Source: Pocillopora verrucosa (Eukaryota > Cnidaria > Anthozoa > Scleractinia > Pocilloporidae). From it: a stretch of DNA of 64,000 nucleotides. The DNA lies in assembly GCF_036669915.1 (NCBI RefSeq), contig NC_089315.1, positions 6,781,791 through 6,845,790 on the forward strand, in the 5' to 3' direction. Every line of letters begins with the position of its first letter. The stretch's first letter is position 1. A program made the position numbers and the translations under genes. The notes under the pieces were generated by a model, which worked only from the letters and a program-made list of their open reading frames with translations, was not told the origin of the DNA and did not search any database. This document shows positions 11,653 through 22,463 of this stretch, one piece after another.

Positions 11653-12417
11653 TATTGTCATTCGTTCGTTTCAAAAGCTTATTGTAGGTTTCAATAAGAT
11701 TAGTACAGCTTGATTGGTTAATACAATCGGTTGGTTTTGTTCACAAACTTTGGTGAACTGAATCTCAAATGCGACGATACTAGAATTCAAAGTGTATAGA
11801 ACTCAGTACTGAGATAGAACAGACATGTTTTAACTGATGAACGAGTATGGTGAAAATTTTTGTTCGTCTTATAAAGAAAGGCGTTACCCAATTTTGGCGG
11901 GAGCAACAGGAGAAAAGAAATTTTTTTCTTTCAATTAGTTTGTTATTGTTATTCGTTTCAAAAGCTTACTATGGATGTTATTAAGATTAAACAAATTGTG
12001 GTAGGTTTTATCACAGATACAAAGATGTTATGAATCGAAGTTTTTGAACACAGCACTACAAGGCAGGTGAACGAAAAAGGTGAAATGTTTCTCTCTGTAG
12101 CCTGATAAAGAAATATCTGGATGTCACACATGTGGCGCGAGAACTCGGGAAGAAAAGAAAAAGTTTGCTTACAATTAGTTTATTGTTATTTGGTTTTTTC
12201 AAAAGCTTAATGTGGATGTCAATAGGATCCCAAAAATTTGTAGCTTCACAAATTGTGGCAAGCTAACACTCAGATACGAAGATGATGTAAATCAAAGTAT
12301 TTAGAACACATTACTAGGACAAAGGAAACATGCATTAAGAGGAAAAAGAAGCACTCTGACAATACTTTTCTCTTCTGTCGTCTAATAGAGAAAGATGTTA
12401 CTCGTTTGGCGGGAGCG
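11653..12417. repeat. Three diverged tandem copies of a roughly 250-bp unit
   Basis: Starts near 11653, 11941 and 12180 share a TTCAAAAGCTTA core followed by TGT(A/T)G-ATGTNAATA(A/G)GAT, a later CAGATAC-AAGATGNTATGAA segment, and GGCG(G/C)GAG...AGAAAAGAAA before the next unit. The last copy ends at the MITE at 12418. The third copy also holds the left breakpoint homologue of the segmental duplication (GTCAATAGGATCCC at 12219). Confidence 0.65.
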
Positions 12418-12595
12418 TAAGGGCCTGTTTACACGGTACGACTTTGTCGCATGCGACAAGCTTACGACAGGCTTACGACACGAATTGTTTCGTGTAAATA
12501 AAACCTACAACTCGCTTACGACTCTTAAGTCATGTCGTAGGCCTGTCGTAAGCTTGTCGCATGCGACAAAGTCATGCCGTGTAAATAGGCCTTAA
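12418..12595. mobile_element. MITE with about 60-bp terminal inverted repeats
   Basis: The left end (AAGGGCCTGTTTACACGG...) and right end (...CCGTGTAAATAGGCCTT) are inverted copies for about 60 bases, with a shared ACTTTGTCGCATGCGACAAG core. The spacer is about 50 bases with no ORF. Flanks read GTAA on the left and TTAA on the right, possibly a decayed target duplication. A non-autonomous DNA transposon by structure; the superfamily is not certain. Confidence 0.8.
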
Positions 12596-13466
12596 GAAGA
12601 AAAGAAACATTTTTCTTTAAAAAAGTAAGAGGTATACAAACCGCCGTAAAGTGATCTATGAACAATTACTTCATGATTACATTATTTTGCAAGCGTAGGA
12701 GGAAGACAAATTTTGCTTTCAATGAATAAGAGGTATACAAATCGCTTGTGACTGATCTTTGAATAATTGTTTGGTGAATTGGTTCTTTCTGAATATCTTG
12801 TTAGTTTTGTTCCCGAACTCAGACCGCAAGTCCCCTGAGTGCCCTATGCATCTAATTTAATACTTTGCAGGCCTAAGTGACACTTCCACATTGCGACAAT
12901 CTAACAGGAGTCTTCAGAGAACTTTAAGTGACATGTATATAAGCTTCTATGATAACATAACAACTGCCTACTTTAAAACTACAGGGGAACATACACAACA
13001 GAATAGGTTACTTTTAGAGTCTTCCTTTCAAAAAGGTCATTGAAGCGTGGTGCTAACTTCAATGCCTCATTTCACATTGAGTGTCCCCAAGGTCGTTATT
13101 AAGAGCAATTTTGCGGTCCTTGGCGGTTCAAATGAACCGCATTCAATAGTTTATGTCAAATACCTGCATTTTTCTGAATAATTTTTTTTAAAGTTAGCAG
13201 CGGTCACTGACTTATAACCTGGCAAGTTCCTTTGTTATATATGTTTTTTTTTAGACTTTTTTGACCTAACATATAACAAAACCACAATAGTATTCCAATC
13301 ATTTTCAACTTATTACTGATCAATTCTTTCATTTGATTTACTCAGTCACCCTCTATGAACACAAAACAAAAGATTTTCTCAATTTAAACATATGCATAGT
13401 TATTTTATCTTTCATCACTGCTGGTTATCCAAACAAGTCACCCCCGCTTAATGTGTGTAGATATTA
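12596..13466. other. Upstream region of TMEM163-like gene A1, duplicated at 20.99-21.6 kb
   Basis: From about 12870 onward this sequence matches 20996-21600 with small indels, including CTAACAGGAGTCTTCAGAG-type blocks and a TTATATATGTTTTTT tract. The conserved promoter and 5' UTR of the A1/A2 pair should lie here, but no specific element is identified. Confidence 0.6.
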
Positions 13467-14330
13467 ATGAACAGCTCCCCACAAGAGATCATCATGGCTG
13501 AGCTAAAGTCATCAACACAGGTGGCCAATTCCAGTGCTCAGAGCTTTTCGCCCTTATCTTCCCCACAGTTGGGAATGCGTCTTAAAGCAGAGTTCAATCC
13601 CGGACAAAATGACAGCGTTTTTGAAAAATCACCATGTATTTCCTTTGATGACGAACACAGGGAAGAAACTAAGCCACAAACAATATTACAGGTTCGTGAA
13701 AGACAGAAATGGAGAAAAATGGCGCTAGCAGTGACTATGACGAGATTATTGGTGTCTGTGATTTTTGCGGGGGCATCTTTCTTCCTCTCAGCCACTATGA
13801 ACAGTTCATCTGTCCTCGCCACAGCTCTAGACACAACGCTCACCGTACTCACATGTTTTGTCTTAGCGTGGAGATTTCATGAAGAAACGAACGCCAAAAT
13901 CGCTCCTAAGAAAGAAAAGCATGGATCCATTGCCTTTGGAATAGCATTCATCGTGGACGCGCTGATAGTTATAGCAGTTTCAGTGAAGCACCTGACTGAT
14001 AAAACCAAACCAGATGGAGCCAGCATAATGTGGCCATGTCTACTGGCGTTTTGTTTTGTCTATTGCTTACTGGCCGGGGCGGAATTCTGGATATCTTCGA
14101 AGCTTAAGAGCTCTATCCTTATAGCCCTGAGTATAGATGATGGGCTTACAGGAGGGTTTATGTTCGCTCTTTCTGTGAATGAATTCATTGAATGTAAACT
14201 TCCAAACTTGTGGTATTTGGATCATTCCGCGGCGATTGCTGTTTCACTCATGCTGTTATATTGCGGTATCAAAATTCTTGTGGAAATATTTGTCTACAAG
14301 AAACTTCCTTTCCAAATTTTCAATTCATGA
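13467..14330 (+). CDS. TMEM163-like (cation diffusion facilitator superfamily) membrane protein A1
   Basis: Intronless, 287 aa from 13467, or 278 aa from the ATG at 13494, which I prefer because only that start is conserved in copy A2. Hydrophobic segments lie near residues 84-108, 114-135, 153-173, 187-207, 215-237 and 252-274, giving a six-helix topology. Similarity to TMEM163 rests on ATALDTTLTVLTCFVLAWRF in TM2, SIDDGLTGG in TM5 and LWYLDH before TM6. TMEM163 proteins are CDF-type zinc transporters. In TM2 the family's two aspartates (DxxxD) are reduced to one here (D122, then T), so metal transport is uncertain. The N-terminal AEFNP...SPCIS-DD motif is shared with the other copies. The assignment is by recalled family resemblance. 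Confidence 0.72.
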   Translation: MNSSPQEIIMAELKSSTQVANSSAQSFSPLSSPQLGMRLKAEFNPGQNDSVFEKSPCISFDDEHREETKPQTILQVRERQKWRKMALAVTMTRLLVSVIFAGASFFLSATMNSSSVLATALDTTLTVLTCFVLAWRFHEETNAKIAPKKEKHGSIAFGIAFIVDALIVIAVSVKHLTDKTKPDGASIMWPCLLAFCFVYCLLAGAEFWISSKLKSSILIALSIDDGLTGGFMFALSVNEFIECKLPNLWYLDHSAAIAVSLMLLYCGIKILVEIFVYKKLPFQIFNS

Positions 14331-14912
14331 TTTCAAGAGGACACGCACGACCAGTTTGTACACGGTCAGGCGAATCGCTCGCAAGTGCAGCTCATTATCA
14401 CAAGATGACTTGGAATTGACCCTGTCTTTCACGTTCTATGAATCGAGTCTTAATTAAAAGAAGACGATTGTAATCACATTGGCCTTTGAGTCAAAGGACT
14501 CTCAACCCTGAGATATCATTAAATGAAACAGACTGTCCCCTCATAATCGAGCCTCGGAACTTTGGGAGATTAATCAAGCTGTTCCATGCTTCGCTAGTTA
14601 TAGCTCATTGAACCTAGATTACTAAGAAATATTCCCTTTAAATACCGGGACTTTTAGGGTGAATCTCACTTCGCCAGCAGTCTCGTGGGTTTTCGTTCCA
14701 TCGACGCACTTCTTAAGTGTGCTGTTTGAGCTCATTGCCTTTCGAAATTTCTCAGTATTTACAGCGACATGAAGATGACAAATGCAACCTCGTTTTAAAA
14801 TCATGGCACGGGCCTTGATCTTCGCTGAGAGCTACACACTGAAACAGCGAAGAAAGAGTGAAGCAAAATCACTTCAGTAACTTAAGCCTAAAGGCACGCA
14901 TCATAAAATAAC
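14331..14912. other. 3' flank of A1, duplicated at 22464-23064
   Basis: The sequence following the stop codon aligns with the A2 3' flank (shared CACGCACGACCAGTTTGTAC and CTGTCTTTCACGTTCT blocks). No separate gene is seen; ORFs here overlap the A1 tail in other frames. Confidence 0.6.
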
Positions 14913-15504
14913 TGTGACGAAACAAAAAAACATAACTAAGAGCGCTTTGCGACTCAGATTAACTTAGGCTGGTGTTTTAAGATGTTTTAAATTAGTAAGG
15001 ACTGGAAAACTTCATTCGAATTATCCAGGAATCCGTTAGATTTGAAATCGCTCGATGTATTAGAATTCAATAATATTTCAAATTCAAAATATTGGCGCGA
15101 AACGTCGTGAAATAAATCATAGAATTAATTAATGATTGTTCTACGGAGTCGCATCGATCGAAGATGAGATGGTATACAACTAGCGAGGTGCACGGCGTCG
15201 AGTGTATTCTCATAGTCGGCAAGGATAAAGAGAATAACATATTTTAATAAGATTGCACACAAAAGATAACTCTGCTAACAAGCTTTTATTTGGTTTTGTC
15301 AACCACCGGAAAACAAGAGCAAGGCTCGCTCACAGAAATTTTGCTCATTTCGCTGACGAATTCATTGACCATATATGTCGGAGCTAGGTTATGAACTCGG
15401 AGCAAGGTTATTAGCTGACACCACAGCTCCCCTCAGCCAGTCAGAGGGCCAGAAATTCAATTACTGTGCTCCAATTTATACCCAAAGGGTTTACTCCCTT
15501 ATTC

Positions 15505-15537
15505 GCTCTGACGAAAGGCTAACGCTTAAAACGTCAG
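15505..15537 (+). repeat. Hammerhead-like dispersed motif, copy 1
   Basis: Reads GCTCTGACGAAAGGCTAACG and continues to AAAACGTCAGC. The order CTGACGA / small hairpin / (G)AAA / GTC, with GCT...AGC able to form helix I, resembles a minimal hammerhead ribozyme. In this copy the GAAA box is altered to AAAA, so self-cleavage is unlikely. Confidence 0.5.
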
Positions 15538-15818
15538 CTTAGAAACTCGCTTTATGGTGCCTACTTTACATTGTCAACCCAGTTGATAAGACCAAATTTT
15601 CTTGTTTATTTACCTCGGGCCTTTTGCAATGTCGATTGTTTTACGTTCCACTTGGAAAATATATGGGCACCAGGCTAAGCTATGTTTTGAGCGATACGGT
15701 CCGCTGGAGAATTCAAGCAAATGCAAATGTAAAATCAGCGGCAGCATTTTTGCGATTTTGTCTTGCTATGGGTATTAAGGACTCTGTTTTCTTCTTCTGT
15801 AGCCGAAGAACATTGTAT

Positions 15819-15867
15819 GGTACCAGGAGTCCATTACTCATTAAGTAATGGGCTCCTGATGGTACTG
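15819..15867. repeat. Imperfect 49-bp palindrome
   Basis: GGTACCAGGAGTCCATTACT is followed closely by its near-complement AGTAATGGGCTCCTGATGGT. Intrastrand hairpin potential; possibly the tip of a foldback element. Confidence 0.65.
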
Positions 15868-17700
15868 AGTAATCAGTTAAAGTGCCCATGACACGAATTT
15901 TTTTTCGCAGTTTCTGGTTGATAGCTGTATTAAAAATTAGAAATAATCGACTTTAGCGCCTAGCGAGTTCTCCTGGACCACTTTTTTGTGCATTGAAAGT
16001 ACGATTTGTCGGCCAAAAAGTGTCCTCATTAAGTGCGTGGCCAAAACTATATCATGTTACATAGCTGTGACGTAGAAAACTGTGAAGACACGTCGGCAAC
16101 TATGGTGGAGAAGGCGGAGAAATCTAAAAGAAAGGACGAACGTATTGCATGGCCAGAGCGCCAAATGATGTTAGCTACAAGAATAATACACATATACCGG
16201 CTATTTCTATACACTACTTTCTAAAGGATGTAGCTGTATGACCAAAATGGACGCATCTCGATCGTCGACATCGAGGAGATTTTACTCTTCAATGTTGTCG
16301 GCCTCATGCTCCGTACCAGCTTCGAAGACGCCTGTCATGAACACATACGACTAGCCAAATCAGGGGACTGATTAAGGGGCCTTTTCCCACACCGCACACG
16401 ATTGTTTAACATTCTTTTCCGCTGACATTTCGCAGGCGAAGAATGGTGAGTTTCTTAACTTATTGTTGTTAATTTCACGCGCTTGAGATGTACCCATACT
16501 CCTTGTCTTTTTACATGGCTACATTTGCGCTTTACTTATTGAATGAAAATCCTATCAATTGTAGTTTCCATCTTATTTTAACAACAGAAATGCATCATTT
16601 GTAATGCAGTTCAAGCCCTTTCCTGAGATTTCCTAACCGATATCCTGTTGCGTGAACAGTGCGAAACCTCTGGCGGATACTGGCATAAAGACAAGCTCGA
16701 AAGGGCCGTGAATTCTCCCAACCTAGGTTTCCCAAAATCCACCCCACGAGCCATCATTTCTTCCCTGTCCTCGAGAAACTAAAAGAAGCAAAAGTAGTAA
16801 TATCATTGTGATAGCAGCACTGCATCGAGATAAATAAAGAGACAAATTTTATTGAATTAATTAGATGATAGCGAATCCCACTGCCGTGTGAAAATCGATG
16901 CATACGAAATAATTACTTACAATACTGATGTGAGTTGTTTCCTTTGAGCGGAATGGGTCTTATGGCAATACTACACTTCAACTAAAGACGTTTTTCTCTA
17001 ATAAAAACCCTATTTGAGATTAGCTTGAATCAGATGACTATAAACTCAATCGTTTTCCGTTCGGTTTGGCCGGCTCGACGTCTTTGTCTGTCTTTGCAAT
17101 CTCTAGCGAAAGGAGCAACTTGTAGTGAAACTGCCCGATAACTTCTTGGTGAAAAACCATCGTGCCTCCTGATACAGCTAATTCTTTCGTAAAAAGTTAG
17201 CTCTTGGTTTACTAAGGGAATTTCTCTACAGCAACGAAACTCTAGAGCACTGACCGAGGAGAATCTTCGCCACACGTAATGCGAAGGAATAAAATGCCTT
17301 CAGATGCTACTGATTTTTAACATAAATTTCGCCATAGAAATCAAAGCACAAACGCAACAAAATAAATATTCAGTGACGGGAAATTTTTGCTCTTATCTTG
17401 ACCTGAACACTGCAGGCGAGAACTGAATCGTCTTTATCAGTCTTCGTCGAAATTTTCGTTTGATGCACGCGGTTCTCCTTCGTAGGGCTGAACTGTTACT
17501 TGAGTACAATGTAGCATAACTCTCGTTAGAGCTTGCTGAAAAAGTAGGTATACATCGCTATCGGACATCATTTCAAGAGTATTTCAACGCTGACTGATAC
17601 AAAATTACAAGAGATGTGAGAGATTTGCAAGTGTCAGCTGAGAATTTCACAGTTTTCTACGTCATCACCCGCTAATTCGTTACCAGTCCACGGGACACTT

Positions 17701-17911
17701 TTAACCCTTTGACTCCCAGATCAAATTTGTAATTTTCCTTATTGTCAAATATACAATTTTTATAATATTAGTTCATAAAATTTAGTATTGCACAAACTAA
17801 TTATCCCCAAATTGATATTTTTCTTTATTCTCGTCATTTATCTGGTTGATATTGTATTGATGTTGTAAGGAGAAATGATCTCTTGGTCACTCATAGAAGT
17901 TAAAGGGTTAA
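17701..17911. mobile_element. TTAA-flanked MITE (family A), empty site at about 23313
   Basis: Starts TTAACCCTTTGACTCCCAGA and ends GTTAAAGGGTTAA, bounded by TTAA on both sides. The paralogous locus reads GACACTTTTAAGACAAAATA with a single TTAA, exactly as before insertion. A relative lies at 26820-27033. Confidence 0.85.
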
Positions 17912-18129
17912 GACTAAATAAGAGCACTTTGGGGCCCAAAAAGACCGAGTTTTAAGAATTTTAAATATTTCTTCTATCGGAATTGGTTTGTACATATGAT
18001 AAGCTAAATATTTACGCAAAAAAAATTCACCTCTTAAAAACCCTTAAATAATGAGATTACTTTTGCTTGCGCTCGATTGTTTTAACAACGATGCATACAC
18101 AACGGTGTTCTTTGTATTCACATATCTAA

Positions 18130-18321
18130 TTCACTCTTTGACCCCCACAAGTGATTAACTTGAAATTTCTCTCAGCCAACAGGTAACAAGAACACTCATA
18201 CTTATCAGATAAAGGTTGTTATCTTGATCTAACACAATATTCTTACAATTAATTTACAAGGAAATGCAAAGCAGCTCCAAGAGAGAATTTACGATCAGAT
18301 CTTGGGAGTTAGAAGGGTTAA
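18130..18321. mobile_element. TTAA-type MITE (family B), empty site near 23527
   Basis: Left end TTCACTCTTTGACCCCCACA, right end GGGAGTTAGAAGGGTTAA. The paralogue reads ATCTCATTAAGGAAACACTG, so the left TTAA duplication appears mutated to TTCA. About 190 bases, no ORF. Confidence 0.7.
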
Positions 18322-18399
18322 GAAAACCCAGAATAATCCTCAGATAAGTCTTTAACACATAGTACATTTCCTCACGTAGAACTTGCATCTGCTGATATA

Positions 18400-18750
18400 T
18401 CATGCAATCGGCAAGGAGCAAACCAGACACAGGGAAACGACAAAATTTTCCGCTTTCCTCACAGAATGCTGTGCGAGGTTGGCAGTCACCAACACATTCA
18501 CCAAAATTGGCAGCATCTTCAGGAATGAATTCAATCCCTCGGGAAGCGAAGGAGTTTTAGATCATTCACCTTGCATTTCTCCTGAAGACGTGGACACTGA
18601 TAAACAGGAAAGAGTTTCCAAAAGTGACATTTCGAACGTTAGCCCTTCGTCAGAGCGAAAAGAAAAAATAGCCGATAGAATATTGGCGATTAGAACTTTA
18701 ATCAATATTAGTTCATTGGTTGATCAAAAAGATGAAATAAATTTATTCTG
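18400..18750 (+). pseudogene. TMEM163-like gene C', start-less and internally deleted copy
   Basis: A paralogue of the intact gene at 23653. The aligned start codon is AAT instead of ATG, one base is missing after the GCAGCA at about 18508 (frameshift), and after the codons for DTDKQERV the sequence jumps to the homologue of 24700, downstream of the intact gene's stop. About 880 bases encoding all six helices are therefore gone. The 122-codon ORF visible here (18383-18751, from a TTG codon) is a by-product of the frameshift and carries a hammerhead-like repeat at 18626-18657 (- strand). Non-functional as a transporter. Confidence 0.8.
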
Positions 18751-19658
18751 AAGAGCGAGTCGATGATTTTCCTAGCCCGCTGTTATTTCTACTGGAGTTA
18801 TTTTTCAATAGTCCGTCCCGTGCGATGTACCGGGCGCTATTCCTCAATTAAGCAAATAGCCTCTTATCTAACTGAACTTAATTAGGAAGCCCCTCCCTTT
18901 AAAAATGGATTAAGGTAACGCCTTTCTCTTTACGGCCTTAAGGGATTCCTTCAATTTGTCAGAGAGATTTGCACGGAATGAAAATGACGACACTGAGTGC
19001 TGTTAGCATTTTAAAACTACGTTTTCGTTTACTACAAAGAAAGTACATTATTTCGACTCTGTGAAAGTCAACAGTCATTTCAAGATACGGAGCGTTTTTT
19101 AAAACGAAAATTCGGACAAGTAGCAAGTCTTCACAATAAGACATTAACTGCCTTCTTCTATTGATTACAATTCCATCACCATGGCAATAAAGTCCCAGTT
19201 TCACAAAAGAAGAGCAAGTTCTGCATTGTAAAGGTTTCGTGACTTACAGTACACACCTTCAAAACGAGTTTCAAAAGGTATTAATCATATCTCTGGGTTC
19301 AAAGATAGAAGATTTCATTTCAAACAAATTTTTGAGTTAAGCAACCTGTTCAGTGAAATACGGCCCGCATAACTGACTAACTATGGTACACGCACTGTCT
19401 GACAGTCATAATAAAATGCCACACATGTCTTTGACATGTTCTTGTATTTCTTCTCGAGTAAAAGTTGTCAGACGGCTCTGGATTTTGCAGGTGGGCAAAA
19501 AATTGTTATATGGTAGCGTAGGCAAGCTGTAAACAAAAGTCAGCCCAAACGTTTCTCTACCTGCAAAAGTGATTCAAGCACAAGGACAAGTATAATGGTA
19601 TGATATCTTTTTTATTCATTCAATGGGACGAACGACAAGCATCACTTCTACTTACTTC
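18751..19658. other. Duplicated 3' flank between C' and the eIF3g remnant
   Basis: Aligns collinearly with 24830-25762 of unit 2 with substitutions and small indels. No gene of its own. Confidence 0.6.
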
Positions 19659-20102
19659 TTATTGCTGATTAGTTGATGGTCTGTGGAGAGAAACATGTAC
19701 AAATTACAGCTTTAATAAAGACTGAACACGAAATTCTCTGATCACATCATTAACCCGTATCAGCTGAGGTAAATTTGGGTAATTCAGCTGCCTCACAAAG
19801 AACACTCAGCAATGATGCACTAATTCAAGCCTAAAATTAATTTCAAAAGTTTTCATTTTTCCAGAAATCAAGACTCTTACGAACCCTGAAACATGTATAT
19901 GTACGCAGTAGAGTTGTAACGTTTAGTTTATGGATCTTACAAACATATTTTTAAAGATACATGCCCATAAAAGGACTTTCAAAACATTAACTTACTTGGG
20001 CCATTCCTCGCCTAAGATAAGATGATAATAACCAAATTCTTGAACACTTTGAATAGTTCGGGCGGCATCCTCACGATGGACAAAGTTGATGAATGCAAAA
20101 CC
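19659..20102 (-). pseudogene. Orphan eIF3g 3' exons (exons 9 and 10 copy)
   Basis: Two exon copies. Exon 9' at 19996-20102 (107 nt, same length as the real exon) encodes the RRM end [20 protein letters not shown], and exon 10' at 19659-19680 encodes the PSTNQQ tail and a TAA stop. Splice sites (CAG acceptor, GTAAGT donor) and frame are kept. Compared with the real exon 9, about six residues are changed (for example [15 protein letters not shown] becomes EFGYYHLILGEEWPK), including positions conserved to humans. Exons 1-8 are absent upstream, so it cannot make eIF3g; the duplication breakpoint lies in the intron before them. Confidence 0.88.
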
Positions 20103-20930
20103 CTGCAAACAGAACAGAAGGCGAACAATGGATTAATACACTTTTTTTGAAAGCTTCCATCCCAAATCCTTTTACTCCTAAGATTGATAAGCATCTAATT
20201 TCTCCTTAAAATATCACCCCTGAATCAAACATTATGGGCATGCGAATAAAGGAAATGATCACCAACTAAAGAAGCTCTTGATTTTTAAACAAATTCTCCT
20301 TGTCAGCAACTTAGGAAATGTAAAAAGAACAGTATGGAGAATATACCTACTGATGTTAGGATGTAAAAGGTTAAAAGCCTCTAGTTGGGACAAGCAAGCA
20401 AGAAGGGCATCGCAATATCTCCTTCTGAATGGGATTCTAAAAAATCATTTCCACAAAGTTCCGTTACAGTTCACCTGTACCTGCATTTACTCCTGAGTGG
20501 AGAGAGGCACGTGGAATAAAAATATCTTGTTCATAACCACAACTCAATGTGTTCAGTACTGTAAAGATCGCTTTCATATTCACCTCTATACCTGTGGTTC
20601 ACATATATGATTTTGATATATTCACAGTCATTTATACAACACAATGACTTGCCCAAGGTTTGAACCAGAAAACTCTTGACGTAGTCTTAAGTGCACTAAC
20701 CGTGAGGCAACTCTTCCTAACCCCAGCAAATACTCAACTTGTGAATAAAAATCGTACGCGCTCACCAACCGTAAAATAACCTATAAATATATAACTTTAT
20801 CTCTTATCTTTCGCACTGGAAAATCAGGTCAAATCAACATTCACCCAAAAGACTTGCAGAAACACTCTTCTAATTCAAGACGCACTCTTCTATCACTGTA
20901 TCACAGTATACATTCTGCCATTGTAACTCA
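20103..20930. other. Copy of eIF3g intron sequence lacking exon 8
   Basis: Matches eIF3g introns 8 and 7 (26210-27510) but lacks the segment holding exon 8 (27234-27367) and lacks the MITE at 26820. Contains a family C MITE ending at 20374. Confidence 0.7.
20130..20374. mobile_element. MITE family C copy
   Basis: Shares the ATCTAATTTCTCCTTAAAAT start and GATGTTAGGATGTAAAAGGT end with copies at 26240, 28640, 33093, 33461 and 36385. Confidence 0.6.
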
Positions 20931-20937
20931 GTCAATA
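20931..20937. other. Segmental duplication junction with GTCAATA microhomology
   Basis: To the left, sequence matches eIF3g intron 7 up to 27510-27516 (GTCAATA). To the right, it matches unit 1 from 12219 (GTCAATAGGATCCC). The shared seven bases sit exactly at the join. Confidence 0.75.
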
Positions 20938-21620
20938 AGATCCCAAAAATTCTCTAGCTTCACAAATTGTGGCGAGCTAAGTCAAAGACTCGGAGCCTAA
21001 GTGACGCATCGAGACTGCGGCAATCTAGCAGGAGTCTTCAGAGAACTTTAAATGATATGTAAATAAGCTTCTATGATAACATAACAACTACTTACTTTAA
21101 CTCTACAGGGGAACATGCACAACAGAATAGTTTACTTCTAGAGTCGTCCTTTTCAAAAAGGTCATTGAAGCGTGGTTCTAACTCCAGTGCCTCATTTCAC
21201 ATTGAGCGTCCTCAAGGTTGTTACTAACAGCAATTTTTCAGTCCTCGGCGGTTTAAATGAACCGCATTCAATAGTTTATGTCAAATACCTGCACTTTTCT
21301 GAATAATTTTTTCAAAAGTTAGCAGCGGTCACTGACTTATAACCTGGCAAGTTCCTTTGTTATATATGTTTTTTCTAGACTCTTTTTTGACCTAACATGT
21401 AACAAAACCACAATAGCATTCCAATCATTATGAACTTACTGATCAATTCTTCTATCTGATTTATTCAGTCACCCTATATGAACACAAAAACAAAAGATTG
21501 TCTCAAATTTAGCAAATGCGTCGTTGATGTTATCTTTCATTACTGCTGGTTATCCAAACAAGTCACCCCTGCTTAGGGTGTGTAGATATTAATGAACAAC
21601 TCTTCTCAAGAGATCCTCAC
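20938..21620. other. Upstream region of A2, copy of 12.87-13.47 kb
   Basis: Conserved with the A1 upstream region. The ATG used upstream in A1 is present at about 21592 here but runs into a TGA within ten codons because of a small insertion, so it acts at most as a short upstream ORF. Confidence 0.6.
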
Positions 21621-22463
21621 ATGATCATGGCTCAGCTAAAGTCGTCAACGCAGGTGGCCAATTCCAGTGCTCAGAGCCTTTCGCCCTTATCTTCCCCACA
21701 GTTGGGAATGCGCCTTAAAGCAGAGTTCAATCCCGGACAAAATGACAGCGTTTGTGAAAAATCACCCTGCGTTTCCTTTGTCGACGAACACAGGGAAGAA
21801 ACTAAGCCACAAACAATATTACAGGTTCGTGAAAGGCATAAATGGAGAAAAATGGCGCTAGCAGTGACTATGACGAGATTATTGGTGTCTGTGATTTTTG
21901 CGGGGGCATCTTTCTTCCTCTCAGCCACTATGAACAGTTCATCTGTCCTCGCCACTGCTCTAGACACAACGCTCACCGTACTCACATGTTTCGTCTTAGT
22001 CTGGAGATTTCATGAAGAAACGAACGCCAAAATCGTTCCTCAGAAAGAAAAGCATGGATCCATTGCCTTTGGAATAGCATTCATCGTGGACGCGCTGATA
22101 GTTATAGCAGTTTCAGTGAAGCACCTGACTGATAAAACCAAACCAGATGGAGCCAGCATTATGTGGCCATGTCTACTGGCGTTTTGTTTTGTTTATTGCT
22201 TACTGGCCTGGACGGAATTCTGGATATCTTCGAAGCTTAAGAGCGCTATTCTTATAGCCCTGAGTATAGATGATGGACTTACAGGAGGGTTAATGTTTGC
22301 CCTTTCTGTGAATGAATTAATTGAATGTAAACTTCCAAACTTGTGGTATTTAGATCATTCCGCGGCGATTGCTGTTTCACTCATGCTGTTTTATTGCGGC
22401 ATGAAAATTCTGGTGGAGATATTTGTTCACAAGAAACTTCCTTTCCAAATTTTCAAATCATGA
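21621..22463 (+). CDS. TMEM163-like membrane protein A2
   Basis: 280 aa from 21621; a second in-frame ATG (21627) aligns with the preferred A1 start. Nearly identical to A1 over its full length, with substitutions such as F-to-C in the N-terminal region and A-to-V/T changes in or near helices, so the duplication is recent or the sequence is under constraint. It has the same six-helix layout, the same TM2 (ATALDTTLTVLTCFVLVWRF, one aspartate only), TM5 SIDDGLTGG and the LWYLDH motif. Intronless like A1. Presumed membrane transporter-like protein of the CDF/TMEM163 group; the substrate is not shown by the sequence. It is the first gene of duplication unit 2 and is followed on the same strand by the diverged paralogue C. 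Confidence 0.72.
   Translation: MIMAQLKSSTQVANSSAQSLSPLSSPQLGMRLKAEFNPGQNDSVCEKSPCVSFVDEHREETKPQTILQVRERHKWRKMALAVTMTRLLVSVIFAGASFFLSATMNSSSVLATALDTTLTVLTCFVLVWRFHEETNAKIVPQKEKHGSIAFGIAFIVDALIVIAVSVKHLTDKTKPDGASIMWPCLLAFCFVYCLLAWTEFWISSKLKSAILIALSIDDGLTGGLMFALSVNELIECKLPNLWYLDHSAAIAVSLMLFYCGMKILVEIFVHKKLPFQIFKS

Larger units (their letters stand above)
14913..17310. other. About 2.4 kb present only in unit 1 of the segmental duplication
   Basis: In unit 2 the sequences flanking this interval are only about 70 bases apart (23064 to 23133), so this block was either inserted in unit 1 or lost from unit 2. It contains a hammerhead-like dispersed repeat at 15505, a palindrome at 15819 and no recognisable gene. 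Short ORFs (15624-15848, 16033-16224) have no identifiable domain. Confidence 0.6.

Noticed and set aside
13538..13852. 104-codon antisense ORF, also present at 21671-21985
   Set aside because: It is the mirror of TMEM163-like A1/A2 and is shared only because the genes were duplicated.
16033..16224. 63-codon ORF with a charged stretch (EKAEKSKRKDER)
   Set aside because: No ATG in good context, no splice partner found; may belong to mobile DNA but cannot be supported.
18383..18751. 122-codon ORF as a real short protein
   Set aside because: Begins at a TTG, contains a frameshift relative to the intact gene and reads through a dispersed repeat.
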